Shown: piece by piece, positions 17,732-27,627 of the stretch
How the letters are laid out: each line of letters opens with the position of its first letter
Position numbering within the stretch: position 1 is the stretch's first letter
Assembly (NCBI GenBank): GCA_963785565.1
Contig: CAWAVV010000030.1
Span: forward strand, 61,054 to 125,053
Length of the DNA stretch: 64,000 nt
Direction: 5' to 3'
Source of the DNA: AP-15 sp963785565
Lineage (GTDB): Bacteria > Pseudomonadota > Alphaproteobacteria > ATCC43930 > CGMCC-115725
The notes under the pieces: generated by a model
What the model saw: the letters and a program-made list of their open reading frames with translations, nothing else
The model's database searches: none
What the model was told of the DNA's origin: nothing
Position numbers and translations under genes: made by a program

Positions 17732-17987
17732 GTACCCTCGTAGATGCCGGGCGCTTTCGATCGTGAAAGCGTCCGAAGTAGCGAAACGGCTCGCCGCTTC
17801 GTTCCATTATCAGGCGAAAGCATCCCATCTTAAAAATCCTTTTAATTCAACCTTATATTTGTCTTGACAAGCGTTTAGGCAAGGGGGGGCGCACGGCCTC
17901 TTTGCGGCGTCGGCGGCGAAGCCGCTAAATGTCCGTCGGCTGTTTTTTGTTGGCGAGAAAGACCGCCGATTTTGACGCGTAGCGGGT

Positions 17988-19160
17988 TTAGCGCGGCGGG
18001 GCGACGACGCCATCGCGAACTTCATGGACGACGACCCCTGACAGCCGGGATGGCGGCGCTAACCAGCGCGGATGGGCCAAGCTCGTCGCCACATCGCGTT
18101 CCCCCGCCTTCCAGCGCCGGGTGACCGCGCCGGGCGAGAAGTCGGCCATCTTCGCCGCGAGATCGGCGACGCTGCCTTCGTGAACGAGATGCAGGATCGT
18201 CATCGTCGCATCGCTGGCTTCGGCGAGACACCGACGGATGTCGATCTCGCCGCGCACCGTTGGCGGCAGACGCTCGCCGAGCAGCCCGATCATCCGGCGC
18301 AGATCGTGGGCGCGACGCAACGCGGCGATTTCGCGGGCGGTGCGGCTGATTCCGCCATGACCGCCGGGGACAGGATCGTAGCCGTCGACCGCAAAGCACA
18401 GGGTGTCGGCCGGGCGGGCTTCGTCCAACGCCGAAACCGGGACAGCGCTGCCGCCAAAAAGCTGCCGATCGATGGCGACCGGCGGCAGCCCGGGTAACGG
18501 GGTGCCGGCGAGCACATGGTCAAGACCGAGCACGTGCCGGTCGTTGTCGAAGAACGTCTCCGCCCCGGTCGCCAAGTTGACCGCGCCGAGAACGACGCGC
18601 ACGGCACCGGAATTGACACGCTCGAAATCGACGGCCTGGGCGATCAGTTCGCGCAGCTCGGAGGCTGAGACTACCGCCTCAGGCCGGGTGAACCCTGCGC
18701 CGCGGCGTAAAAGGGAGATCAAGCGGCCCGCCGTTTTCTGAGCCCACCGTCCGAGCTTGCGGGGAGAACGCTGCGCCGCCCGCCGACTGACTTCGTGCCA
18801 GAATTGGCGCATCCGCAATACCCGCTCGTGCGGCAGGTTGCCGGCGATGATCGCAGCGTTGACCGCGCCGATCGCGGTACCGGCGATCCAATTCGGCCGC
18901 ACCCCGCTTTTTTCGAGCGCGGCGTAAGCGCCCGCCTGATAGGCGCCGAGCGCCTCGCCGCCCGACAGCACCAGCGCTATTCGCTCGAAACGGGCCAAGC
19001 TCTTATCCGGTCGCCCTCGCGCCAAAATCCGCTCCTCAGCCAGCCGCCAACCGAACTGCCGACGAGCGGCCGCAGCAGGCCGGTCCACGTTTCGACCGCG
19101 CGCCGGCAGCGATGCCGGGGCTTGTCCCCCACTGCGCCCTGTCGGAACGCCCGCCATCAT
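17988..19160 (-). CDS. patatin-like protein (DUF3734 type) lacking both catalytic dyad residues
   Basis: A 390-aa patatin-fold protein; the N-terminal 60 residues are basic and low complexity, so the true start may be later. The oxyanion loop is LSGGEALGAYQAGAY. The nucleophile elbow, normally GxSxG, reads WIAGTAIGAVNAA: Ala96 (codon GCG at 18873-18875) replaces Ser. The dyad Asp, normally in WDGG, is Phe235 in QLFGGSAV (18456-18458). The fold and surrounding family residues (IIAGNLP, LRMRQFW) are kept, so it is likely a folded pseudoenzyme rather than decay. The approximately 256 bp upstream (17732-17987) hold only AT-rich sequence and no gene. Confidence 0.88.
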   Translation of the reverse strand: MMAGVPTGRSGGQAPASLPARGRNVDRPAAAARRQFGWRLAEERILARGRPDKSLARFERIALVLSGGEALGAYQAGAYAALEKSGVRPNWIAGTAIGAVNAAIIAGNLPHERVLRMRQFWHEVSRRAAQRSPRKLGRWAQKTAGRLISLLRRGAGFTRPEAVVSASELRELIAQAVDFERVNSGAVRVVLGAVNLATGAETFFDNDRHVLGLDHVLAGTPLPGLPPVAIDRQLFGGSAVPVSALDEARPADTLCFAVDGYDPVPGGHGGISRTAREIAALRRAHDLRRMIGLLGERLPPTVRGEIDIRRCLAEASDATMTILHLVHEGSVADLAAKMADFSPGAVTRRWKAGERDVATSLAHPRWLAPPSRLSGVVVHEVRDGVVAPPR

Positions 19161-19203
19161 AAGAAGTCTCGACCGAGCGTCCAGTGTCGAAACGCTGCGC
19201 CGC

Positions 19204-20067
19204 TCAGTCTTTCCTTGGCGAGCCGATCGGCGGCAGCGATTTGAGGTAGACGGCGATCGCTCGTCGGTCGATATTGCTGAGGCGGGCGGTATTGTTCACG
19301 ATTTCTCCCATGTCGCCGCCGACAAAATCGAAATCCGGCTTCTGACCGTCGGTCAGCAAGGCGACAATGTCGTCGACGCTCCACCGGCCGATCCCGGTTT
19401 CCGGGTCCGGGGTGATGTTCGGAACCGCATGGCCGCCGTGGCCCGCCGAAGCGCCGGCCAGAGCGCGGTCGGGGTCGCGCGCACCGAGCAAATTACGCGG
19501 CGTGTGGCAATCGCCGCAGCGGCCGACCGTGGCGACGAGGTAGGCGCCCTGGTTCCATTGCGCGTCTTTGGTCGGATCGGGGCGCCTGGGTCCGGAGAAT
19601 CGCGATGCGAGAACGACGACCGCACCGCGCGCGGCGGCAAACGGAGCGCGGTCGCCGGCTCGGTTGAGCTGGGATACGGCCGGTAGGCCGTCGAGAAAGG
19701 CCTTGAGATCCTCGAGATCGCGCACGCTTAGACGGTTGTAATAGGGGAACGGGAAAGCCGGCAGATAATGCGAAGCGTCAGGAGCGACGCCCCAGCGCAT
19801 TGCCCGGGTGAAATCGATGAGTCGCCATCGGCCGATCCCGGTGTTCGGATCGGGGGTGATGTTGGGTGTTACGAGGGTTCCAAATCGCGTCTCGATGGCC
19901 CGCCCGCCGGCATAGGGCCGGCCCCCGTGCTTGCTGTCGGTGTGACATTGGCCGCAGCCGGCGGCGGCGGCAAGGTAGGCGCCGCGCGCCACCGCCTCCG
20001 GCTCGGCCGCGAGAGCGGCACGCGATCCCGCCAGGCCCAGCAGGATCGCGAACGCCGCGGCCCTCAG
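19204..20067 (-). CDS. diheme c-type cytochrome
   Basis: An exported protein of about 287 aa with two c-type heme sites, CGQCH in the first half and CGDCH in the second, each followed by the repeated VTPNITPDPNTGIGRW / VPNITPDPETGIGRW block. This repeat architecture matches the cytochrome subunits of membrane alcohol, aldehyde and gluconate dehydrogenases. The signal sequence begins LRAAAFAILLGLAGSRAALA. No ATG, GTG or TTG sits in a suitable place; the CTG at 20065-20067 overlaps the upstream stop as CTGA and is the best start. The alternative ATG at 20241 lies deep in the upstream gene. Confidence 0.85.
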   Translation of the reverse strand: MRAAAFAILLGLAGSRAALAAEPEAVARGAYLAAAAGCGQCHTDSKHGGRPYAGGRAIETRFGTLVTPNITPDPNTGIGRWRLIDFTRAMRWGVAPDASHYLPAFPFPYYNRLSVRDLEDLKAFLDGLPAVSQLNRAGDRAPFAAARGAVVVLASRFSGPRRPDPTKDAQWNQGAYLVATVGRCGDCHTPRNLLGARDPDRALAGASAGHGGHAVPNITPDPETGIGRWSVDDIVALLTDGQKPDFDFVGGDMGEIVNNTARLSNIDRRAIAVYLKSLPPIGSPRKD

Positions 20068-20543
20068 TTCTTGAGCTTTTCGCGGAACGTGGTGTGGCAG
20101 GCGCCGCAGCCGTTCTTGCCGAGATCGGCGAAGGCCGTCTGGATCGCCGCCTTGTCGCCGGCCGTAATCGCCGCCAGCAACGCATCGGCCTTGGCCGCCG
20201 CCGCCTTTTGTGCATCGAGGAATTTGTCCCAGTCGGTCCACACCGTGGGCTTTGGCTGGAAATCGCCGTCGGGGCTCGGCCCGCCCGATCCCGGCGGGAA
20301 CAAGTCGGGTATTTTCCGGGTTGTCTTGGTCAAGTCGGTGGCGGCAGCGACAGCCGCGGTCTGATCGGCCTTCCCTGTCAGATAGCCCTTGACCGTGCCG
20401 GCGTCCTTGCCCTGCTGCTTCATCGTCGCTTGCCGGTCTTTGAGGATGGCGTCCTTGTCTTGCGCCAATGCCATGGCGCCGGCCCCGGCGACGGCTATGG
20501 TCAACACTGTGCCGAGTACTCGCCGTTTGAGTGACAATATCAT
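20064..20543 (-). CDS. cytochrome c'
   Basis: A 159-aa periplasmic cytochrome of the c' (four-helix) family. The N-terminus MILSLKRRVLGTVLTIAVAGAG to MALA is a signal peptide. The only heme site, CGACHTTFREKLKN, is at the extreme C-terminus as usual for cytochrome c'. Helices A and B include ILKDRQATMKQQGKD. It overlaps the start of the diheme cytochrome gene and the two are probably an operon. Cytochromes c' bind NO and CO; whether this one protects from NO or passes electrons is not shown by the sequence. Confidence 0.9.
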   Translation of the reverse strand: MILSLKRRVLGTVLTIAVAGAGAMALAQDKDAILKDRQATMKQQGKDAGTVKGYLTGKADQTAAVAAATDLTKTTRKIPDLFPPGSGGPSPDGDFQPKPTVWTDWDKFLDAQKAAAAKADALLAAITAGDKAAIQTAFADLGKNGCGACHTTFREKLKN

Positions 20544-20650
20544 TCGATCTCCCCTGCGAATGTGCGGCCCCCGCGCATAGCCCCCTAATGAGGCAGGCTT
20601 ACACTAAGTTGGCTGGGCGGCGGCGCAACAACATGCCGGCGGCCTCACGA

Positions 20651-21271
20651 TCATGTGATCGGAATCTCGATGTACGTCTTGAAGGCCGGCCGCTGGCGCA
20701 TGCGCTCGTACCACGATTTGAGGTTTTTCAGCGGCGGCCGCTCGAGCGGAAAGGCGTGCCAGCGATAGACCAGGGTTCCCATCACGATTTCAGCCAGGCT
20801 CAGCTCGGGCCCGGCAAGAAAGCGGCGTCCTTCGAGCGCGTCTTCGACAATGGTCCAGGCGACGATCGCCTTGCGCCGCGCCGCCTCGATCGCGGCATGG
20901 TCACGACCTTCGGGCTTGGAGCGGATCAGCCCATAAAGCAGGGCGCCCATCGGCGCCCCGAGGGTCGAAAGCTGCCAATCCATCCACCGCTCGACCAGCG
21001 CGCGGCCGGCTGGCTCGGCCGGATACAGCCGCTCGGCGCGATAGGTAGTGGCCAGATAACGGCAGATCGTGTTCGATTCCCACAGCACCAGCTCGCCGTC
21101 CCGCACCGTCGGCACCAGACCGTTCGGGTTCAGCGCGAGATATTCCGGATCCTGGTTGCCGCCGAACGGGCCGCCGATATCGACGCGTTCGAACGGGATG
21201 CCGAGTTCACCGCAGCACCACAGCACCTTCTGCACGTTTGACGAGGTCGCTCTGCCCCAAATCTTCAGCAT
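20651..21271 (-). CDS. glutathione S-transferase family protein
   Basis: A 206-aa cytosolic-type GST. The thioredoxin-like N-domain starts MLKIWGRATSSNVQKVLWCC and contains the cis-proline block NGLVPTVRDGELVLWESNTI, which binds glutathione. The all-helical C-domain follows from about residue 90. The active-site serine is likely Ser11 or Ser10. The substrate is unknown. It stands alone, with the next gene divergent. Confidence 0.93.
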   Translation of the reverse strand: MLKIWGRATSSNVQKVLWCCGELGIPFERVDIGGPFGGNQDPEYLALNPNGLVPTVRDGELVLWESNTICRYLATTYRAERLYPAEPAGRALVERWMDWQLSTLGAPMGALLYGLIRSKPEGRDHAAIEAARRKAIVAWTIVEDALEGRRFLAGPELSLAEIVMGTLVYRWHAFPLERPPLKNLKSWYERMRQRPAFKTYIEIPIT

Positions 21272-21435
21272 CGTCGCCTCTCCGATCAGATCGTGCCAAG
21301 CCTAACTCATGGAGCCCAAGTTTGTCGCTCGATGCAAGTCGGCGTCTGCAAGCTGACCCGCGCATCTACCAAGCGCAGTCGACCGCCGGTGAAAAGATGA
21401 GATAATTGCTGGAGTAGGTCCAATGGAGAGGCCCC

Positions 21436-22093
21436 ATGCCCGAACGCATTCTGGTGATCAACCCGAACTCGACCGTGGCCGTTACCCGCGCGATCGACGA
21501 GGCGATGGCGCCGCTGCGCTTTCCCGGCGGACCTGAGATCCTGTGCCTGACGCTCGAAGAGGGGCCGCCCGGCGTCGAAAGCCAGCTTGATGCGGACGCG
21601 GTCATCCTGCCGCTGTGTCGAATGATCCGCGAGCACGACGCTGATGCCGCCGCCTTTGTCATCGCCTGCTTCAGCGACCCCGGCCTGTTTTCGGCGCGCG
21701 AGAGCCACGCCAAAGCCGGTTCTCGGCATCGCCGAATGCGGGATCCTGACGGCGCTGACCCTCGGTCATCGCTTTGGCGTGATTTCGATCCTCGCGCGAT
21801 CGGTTGCGCGCCACCTGCGTTACATCGGCGCGATGGGGGTGACGCAGCGCCTGGCGGCCGATCTACCGGTGGGCCTCGGGGTCACCGAACTCGCCGACCG
21901 GCGGACCGCTTTGGCGCGCATGGTCGAGGTCGGCCACACATTGCGCGACCGGCACGGCGCTGACGTGCTGGTGATGGGGTGCGCCGGCATGGCGCGCTAC
22001 CGCGCCGATCTCGAAGAGGCGGTGCGGATCCCGGTGGTCGAGCCGACCCAGGCCGCGGTCACGATGGCGATCGGCCGTGTGCGGCTCGGCTGA
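21436..22093 (+). CDS. Asp/Glu/hydantoin racemase family protein (frameshifted)
   Basis: The reconstructed protein is about 219 aa, of the cofactor-independent two-cysteine racemase superfamily. The first half starts MPERILVINPNSTVAVTRAI and holds the first catalytic Cys in VIACFSDPGLF; the second half, in the +1 frame, continues TPKPVLGIAECGILTALT and holds the second Cys in VMGCAGMARY. One extra base near 21702 separates the halves. Both halves are otherwise well conserved, so this is probably a sequence error. Closest resemblance is to hydantoin racemase or AroM-like proteins; the substrate is not determined. Confidence 0.82.
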
Positions 22094-22207
22094 GTTTGAG
22101 CGCTGAGCCAACTCGGCGATGCTTGCACGCAGGACCGGTCCGGCCCTCGGGTTGACCCGGCGCGCGGCCCGGTCCTACCATTACGTTTTCGATAGAGGAG
22201 CGCGGCA

Positions 22208-23071
22208 ATGGCCGATACACCCCGCCTGAACGGCGTGATCCGGGCCCTGGAAGAGGGCAAACCCGCCTTCACCACCTTTGCCGCGGCGGAGATCAGCATG
22301 GCGCAGGCAGTCGGCGCCGCCGCCTATGACGGCGTCGTGTTCGAGATGGAGCACCGCGCTTACGACATCCGCGCCTTGCGCGATTGCCTGCAATACATGC
22401 TCGACCGCCGCCAGATCGCGCGCAGCGCCAGCCTGGCGCCGGCGGTGACGCCGTTCGTGCGGATTCCGCCCAATGGCGGCGAGACCAGCCAATGGATCGC
22501 CAAGCAGGTGCTCGACCACGGGGTCTACGGCATCGTCTGGCCGCATGTCAGCACCGTCGAGGAGGCGCGCAACGCGGTCGTCTCCTGCCGCTATCCGCGC
22601 CCGCGCACCGCCGCCTATTACGAGCCCGCCGGTCAGCGCGGCGACGCCCCGGCCGCCGCGGCGCGTTATTGGGGCCTCTCGCAGCAGGAATATTACGACC
22701 GCGCCGATGTTTGGCCACTCAACCCGAAGGGCGAGGTATTGGTTGCGATCATGTGCGAGGAGGTGCGCGCGATCCGCAATCTGCCGAAAATGCTCGAAGA
22801 GGTGCCTGGCGTCGGCGTCGTCATCATCGGTGAGGGCGACCTGTCGCAGGATTTGGGCTATCCGAGGCAATACGACCACCCGACTGTGGCGTCGGCGATC
22901 GACGAGATCCTGGCGATCTGCAAGGCGCACAATGTCCCCTGCGGCCACCCGCATGTCGACGCCAAGAACATCGAGACATTGCTGGAAAAAGGCTTCCGCT
23001 ATCTGATGCCGGCCCCGGTCTATTCGTTTGCCGCGCTGGAACTCGGCCGCAAGAAATCCGGTCGCGCATAG
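22208..23071 (+). CDS. HpcH/HpaI aldolase family protein
   Basis: A 287-aa class II pyruvate aldolase-like protein (HpcH/HpaI/2,4-dihydroxyhept-2-ene-dioate aldolase). The metal-binding acidic sites lie in FEMEHRAYDIRALRDCL and the Arg/Pro block TPFVRIPPNGGE; GEGDLSQDLGYPRQYDHP is the C-terminal family block. It begins with ATG and follows a clear purine leader (GAGGAGCG). Substrate cannot be told; such enzymes often act on aromatic or sugar-acid degradation products. It lies about 115 bp after the racemase on the same strand. Confidence 0.9.
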   Translation: MADTPRLNGVIRALEEGKPAFTTFAAAEISMAQAVGAAAYDGVVFEMEHRAYDIRALRDCLQYMLDRRQIARSASLAPAVTPFVRIPPNGGETSQWIAKQVLDHGVYGIVWPHVSTVEEARNAVVSCRYPRPRTAAYYEPAGQRGDAPAAAARYWGLSQQEYYDRADVWPLNPKGEVLVAIMCEEVRAIRNLPKMLEEVPGVGVVIIGEGDLSQDLGYPRQYDHPTVASAIDEILAICKAHNVPCGHPHVDAKNIETLLEKGFRYLMPAPVYSFAALELGRKKSGRA

Positions 23072-23078
23072 AGGAACC

Positions 23079-24333
23079 TCACGCCTCCGCAGGCGTCCCG
23101 ATCAGTTCCAGCCAATCGACGGCGTTGCCGAGCTTTAGCCGCCGGCCGGCTTCGGGCATCGGGTATTTGAGCCCGCTGGCGCAGTTGAACAGCACGACCT
23201 GTTCGTCCGCGCGCACGCGCCCATCGGCCAACGCCTGTTCATAGGCGGCGTAGGTCGCCGCACCCTCCGGGCACAGCAGCAGCCCTTCCTCCTTCGCTAC
23301 ATGCCGCCAGGCGCGGGCGATCGCATCGTCCTCGACGGCGATGGCAAACCCGCCGCTCTCGCGCACCGCGCGCAGGATCAGAAAGTCGCCGATCCCTTGC
23401 GGCACACGGATGCCGGCGGCAAAAGTGTGCGCGTTCTCCCAGCGGGCGGCGTGCTCGACGCCGTCTCTGCCAGGCCTTGACCATCGGCGCGCAGCCCGCC
23501 GCCTGCACCACGACCATGCGCGGCCGTTTCGGCCCGATCCAGCCGATTTTTTCGAGCTCGTCGAATGCCTTCCACATGCCGATAATGCCGGTGCCGCCGC
23601 CGGTCGGGTAGAAGATCACATCGGGCAATTCCCAGCCGAGCTGCTCGGCCAGCTCGATCCCCATCGTCTTCTTGCCCTCGATGCGATAGGGCTCGCGCAA
23701 AGTCGAGCAGTTGAACCAGCCGACCGCCTTCTCGCCCTCGGCGACCAGCCTTCCGCAATCGTCGATCAGCCCGTCGACCAGAAACACCTCGGCGCCCTGC
23801 ATCGCGATCTCGCGGATATTCACCGCCGGGGTGTCGTCGGGGCAGAAGACGTAGGATTTGATCCCGGCACGGGCGCAATAGGCCGCCATCGCCGCCCCGG
23901 CATTGCCGTTGGTCGGCATTGCCATGGTCTCGACCCCGAGCTCCTTGGCCATCGACACGGCAAGCGCCAGTCCGCGGGCCTTGAACGATCCCGTGGGTAA
24001 CCGGCCCTCATCCTTGACCAGGATCTCGCCACTCTTGGCCAGCCGCGGCAATGGGACGAGCGGGGTTGTCACCTCGCCGAGCGACAGCACATTTTCCGAC
24101 CGGCGCACCGGCAGCAGCTCGCGATAGCGCCACAAACTCTGCGGCCGGCCGGAAAGCGCGTCTCGGCTAAATGTTCGGCGCACGCCGTCGAGGTCATAGC
24201 GCACCAGGAGCGGCCTTCCGGCCCGCGACAGGGTCTGCAACGTGTCGGCCGGATAGCGTTCCCCGGTCATGCTGCATTCGAGATGGGTAACAAAGGTGGG
24301 CAGATCGCTGCCTGTCCACTGATAATCGGCCAT
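23079..24333 (-). CDS. threonine synthase-like PLP enzyme (frameshifted)
   Basis: A beta-family PLP enzyme of the threonine synthase/threonine dehydratase group, about 417 aa when joined. The N-terminus has a Cys/His-containing head (HLECSMTGERYPADTL) typical of archaeal-type threonine synthases. PLP lysine is in PTGSFKARGLALAV, followed by TNGNAGAAMAAYC and the PLP-phosphate loop YPTGGGTG. One extra base near 23470 moves the frame; the correct continuation is DGVEHAARWENAHTFAAG and runs to the stop at 23079. The genome already has a ThrC at 8839, so this may act on another substrate. Confidence 0.85.
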
Positions 24334-24389
24334 GCTGGGTCTCCAGGACGGCGCGCGCCGCCAGATTCACATCTGAGGCGACCTCGCCG

Positions 24390-24420
24390 TTGACGGCTAG
24401 ATGTTTTAGAATGATTATAG
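24390..24420 (+). promoter_or_regulatory. possible promoter of the questin-oxidase-like gene
   Basis: TTGACG (24390-24395) and TTATAG (24415-24420), 19 bp apart, stand 22 bp before the ATG. The spacing is 2 bp longer than ideal and the AT-rich stretch also fits an opposite-strand element, so this is weak. Confidence 0.3.
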
Positions 24421-24441
24421 TTTGTGACAAAGGGGGGTCTG

Positions 24442-25497
24442 ATGGGTCGATCGCTCTATACCACGCTGGACGATGCTCTCGACACGATCTCGCCCTATGG
24501 GATCGAGCTCAAGAACGGCAACAGCAACCACGCGCCGATGGTCGCCGAAGCGTTGTGCGCGATGGGCCGGCCCGAGGCGGTGATGCCGTGGATCGCGCGT
24601 TATCGCGAAAGGATGTCGCCGCGGCCTTCGGCGGGTGACCGCATCCGCCGCGACTGCGTGGCGCGCGGCGCTCGGCCGACGCGAGCGTTTTGCCGATTGG
24701 AGCGCATTCTTTCGCGACGAGTTGGAAGAGGCGCCATGGCATGACGTGCTCGATCATTGGGTGGGCAACCTCGCCTCCGGCTTTTGCGCTGCGGCGACCC
24801 ACGGGGTGATCCGCGTCGGGCACGCGGTACGCGGCCTTAGCGCAGGCGAGACCCCGCAGCGGTTGCGCGAACTCGCAGACGCGCTGGCTAGCTGGGCGGC
24901 GACCTGGCAGGAGCTGCCGGCAGGCGATCCATCCGCAAACGGCACGATGCGGCCGCGCCAGGCAATCGCTCGAGTGCCGATCGTTCCGCCCGACAAGCGC
25001 GCTTGCCGGAAACATCGTGGCGGCGCTGGGCGCCCTGGAGCGGCTTTGCGGAATTTGCTCCCGTGATCGGCCTGCTCGACACCGGCGGCGAGATCCCCAC
25101 CTTGGTCGCGGAACTGACCGACGTGTTTGCGCGGGTCTACCTTGCCAACGCGCGAAACATCCCGACGGTGATCGCCTTCATCCATGGCGTGACCAGCCAC
25201 GCAGCACTCGGCAATATCGCTCCCCACATCAGTGATGCATCCGCGCGCTCGGCACTCCGCTACGCTTGGCAGACTGGATGCGCGCTCTACGCCTGTTATG
25301 GCAGCGGCACGGCGATAGCCGACGATCTCGAACCGTCCGACGCAACCGAGGAAGGGCTGATCGATCGCGCGATCGTCAATGGCGACGAGCACGTCATCAA
25401 ATTCACCGAAGCGTGCCTCAGCCGGTACGCCCTCGATCCATCGCCGGCATACTTCGCCGCCGCCGACCACGTGACCGGGATCATCCGCCGCCGCTGA
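24442..25497 (+). CDS. questin oxidase-like family protein (DUF4243), three frameshifts
   Basis: About 350 aa when joined. The start MGRSLYTTLDDALDTISPYG and the block GNSNHAPMVAEALCAMG, the middle WHDVLDHWVGNLASGFCAA with THGVIRVGHAVRGL, and the C-terminal HGVTSHAALGNIAPH match the questin oxidase-like family, whose fungal member GedK oxidises a methylated anthraquinone without cofactor. Three single-base insertions interrupt the frame, near 24656, 25001 and 25043. The ATG at 24442 has AAAGGGGGG just upstream, which is better than the GTG at 24424. Bacterial members are of unknown function. Confidence 0.8.
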
Positions 25498-25785
25498 CAT
25501 GTCCGAGCCTTGCGAGATGGCCAATGGCTATGACACCGAGACGACGATCCCGATTGGCGCGATCGGTCCGCGTGCGGCCGGTGCAGCCGTCCGACATGTC
25601 GATGAGTCCGTGTTTGATCACGATTTTGTTAACTTAACGCTGCGGAATAAGCCAACGACGGCGGTGTCTTAACTCTCGTGGGTGCACACATCCGCATTCG
25701 GGGTCCCCGAACCACCAGTGGGAGATTTTCGCGGGGCCGTCAGACTCGAATCACTGATACCGAGACTACAAGCGGGAGGGATATC

Positions 25786-26370
25786 ATGCGCCGGCAAAAA
25801 CTCATTGAAGCGGCCGTGGTGGCCGGTGTTGTCGCCCTGTGGGGCGGCGTAGCGCACGCGGACGGCGGTGGGGCGAATAGCGAGGAATACTCTGCGCGCT
25901 TGTCCGGGTTTAACGTGACCGGCGGATTGCCGACAGCGGCAAATCCGGGTGCCGAAACAGGAGCGATCCTGACCGACGGCACTGGTACGGTGCAGCTGGA
26001 TCTCGATAAGAAATCGCAAACGGCTACCTACAGTCTCACCTATTCGGGCCTAACCTCGCCGGTGCTCCAGGCTCATATCCATTTCGGCAAAGTGCATACG
26101 CCGGGCGGGATCATGGTGTTCTTCTGCTCGAATTTGGGAAACGGGCCGGCGGGGACGCCAATGTGCCCGGCAAATGGCGGAACCGTAACCGGGACGTGGA
26201 CGGCGGCGAGTGTCGTCGCAATACCGGGACAGAACGTGACGGCCGGTGACTTCGACGCGCTCACCGACGCGCTCGCCTCCAACACCGCCTATGCCAATGT
26301 CCATACAATGAATTTCAAAGCTGGCGAGATCCGCGGCCAGGTTCGTAAGAGCGAAAAGGACCACAACTAG
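25786..26370 (+). CDS. exported CHRD domain protein
   Basis: A 194-aa secreted protein. The N-terminus MRRQKLIEAAVVAGVVALWG to AHA is a signal peptide, and SARLSGFNVTGGLPTAANPG marks the start of a CHRD domain, a beta-rich fold first seen in chordin. QAHIHFGKVHTPGGIMVFFC and HTMNFKAGEIRGQV complete the domain. The ATG at 25786 is preceded by AGCGGGAGGG. The role of bacterial CHRD proteins is unknown. The 288 bp before it (25498-25785) contain no gene but hold a TTAAC-rich element. Confidence 0.88.
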   Translation: MRRQKLIEAAVVAGVVALWGGVAHADGGGANSEEYSARLSGFNVTGGLPTAANPGAETGAILTDGTGTVQLDLDKKSQTATYSLTYSGLTSPVLQAHIHFGKVHTPGGIMVFFCSNLGNGPAGTPMCPANGGTVTGTWTAASVVAIPGQNVTAGDFDALTDALASNTAYANVHTMNFKAGEIRGQVRKSEKDHN

Positions 26371-26374
26371 CTAA

Positions 26375-27602
26375 CTAGGCTGTTTGATCCTGGAGGGCGA
26401 ACGCCGGTTGCGTCGCGGCGAAGCCGCGTAAAGCGAATTCACCGATCGCGGCAAATTCGTCCGGGCAGTGACGCGCGAACTCGCTGGAGGCGACGATCGC
26501 CCGCCCTAGTTGTCCGGCGAGCTTTTCAAGCCGCGCCGTCAAGTTAACGGCCGGGCCGATGCAGGTGAAATCGAGACGGTTGCCCCCGCCGATATTGCCG
26601 TACAACACCTCGCCCAGATGCAAAGCCAAGCCGAAGCGAAGTCCTAGAGAATTTTCGGGCCGGTCCCGTCCCGCCAAGGCGGCGATGCTTGAATGCGCGT
26701 CGCGCGCGGCCGCAACGGCATTACGGCAAACGGTGGCCGCCTCAGCCTCGCCTTTGGCGATCGGAAAGATAGCGAGCAGACCGTCGCCGATGAATTTGAG
26801 AACCTCGCCGCCGCGCTCGACGATGGCTGGGACCTGGCAATCGAAGTAGCGGTTGAGGAGATCGATCAATTCTCGCGGCGGCGTGCTGTCGGCCAACGCC
26901 GTGAACCCACGCATGTCCGACAGCCAGATCGCTGCCTGGATTTCTTGGACGTCGCCGCGGCGGATGCGCCCGTCGAGAATGCGTTCTCCGGCCTCGTGCC
27001 CGACATAGGCGTCGAGTAGATTGCTCGCTGTTCGCCGCAGGGCGCGGATTTCGGTAACCCGGGCCAATGGCGCGATGACCGTATCGAGCCCGGCCATCTG
27101 CACTTCTGTAAATCCGCCCGACTGCCGCGTCGTCAACGTCACCACTTGCGGCGCGCCGTCAGTGAAGATCAGCGGCGAAGCTAGGTAATCCGTCACCCCT
27201 TCGTCGCGAAGAGACTGAAGGATAGGAAAGTCGATCGGACAGCGCGCATCGGCAAGGCATCGCCTTATGGGCTCACGCGTCGCGTAGACGCGCGCGACCG
27301 GGTTTTCGCGAAATTCTGCGGCTTCGAACATTTCGAAGGGTGCATCGCTGACCTCCACCTCGGAGCCCGGCCGCCATAGGAACCGCCGGCCCATAATTTG
27401 CGGATGCAAGGTCCCGTACAAACACCGCGACCCGCCACAATGGTATGCCGCACGCAACGAGCCGCTCGGACAATTGCGTCAGCACCTGCGCCGGATGCGG
27501 CGCTGATCGGGCGCCATCCGCAAGCCATTCGACAATCGGCTTGGTATCGTACCCTCCGATCACGATCGTTCTCCTGCGAGGCTGCTTGACGTTCATCTGC
27601 AA
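26375..27602 (-). CDS. class III adenylate/guanylate cyclase (frameshifted)
   Basis: About 408 aa when joined. The N-terminal half is a sensory region beginning RRTIVIGGYDTKPIVEWLAD and crossing to TLHPQIMGRRFLWRPGSEVE after one extra base near 27413. The C-terminal catalytic domain contains IWLSDMRGFTALADS with the first metal-binding Asp, FIGDGLLAIFPI with the second, and the GEVLYGNIGGGNRLDFTCIG block. It makes cAMP or cGMP; the specificity residues were not resolved by eye. It is divergent from the ArsR gene, sharing its palindromic operator region. Confidence 0.85.
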
Positions 27603-27611
27603 GATCGGTAC

Positions 27612-27627
27612 TTAACAAAGTTGTTAA
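27612..27627. promoter_or_regulatory. perfect 7-2-7 palindrome, candidate ArsR-family operator
   Basis: TTAACAA-AG-TTGTTAA is a perfect inverted repeat in the 42-bp divergent gap between the cyclase and the ArsR gene, and lies 17 bp before the ArsR ATG. AT-rich palindromes in this position are the usual autoregulatory site for small ArsR-type repressors. It could also repress the cyclase. Confidence 0.6.

Noticed and set aside
17862..17869. TTGACAAG resembling a -35 box in the patatin-phaZ gap
   Set aside because: No -10 element at suitable distance on the plus strand and no plus-strand gene follows.
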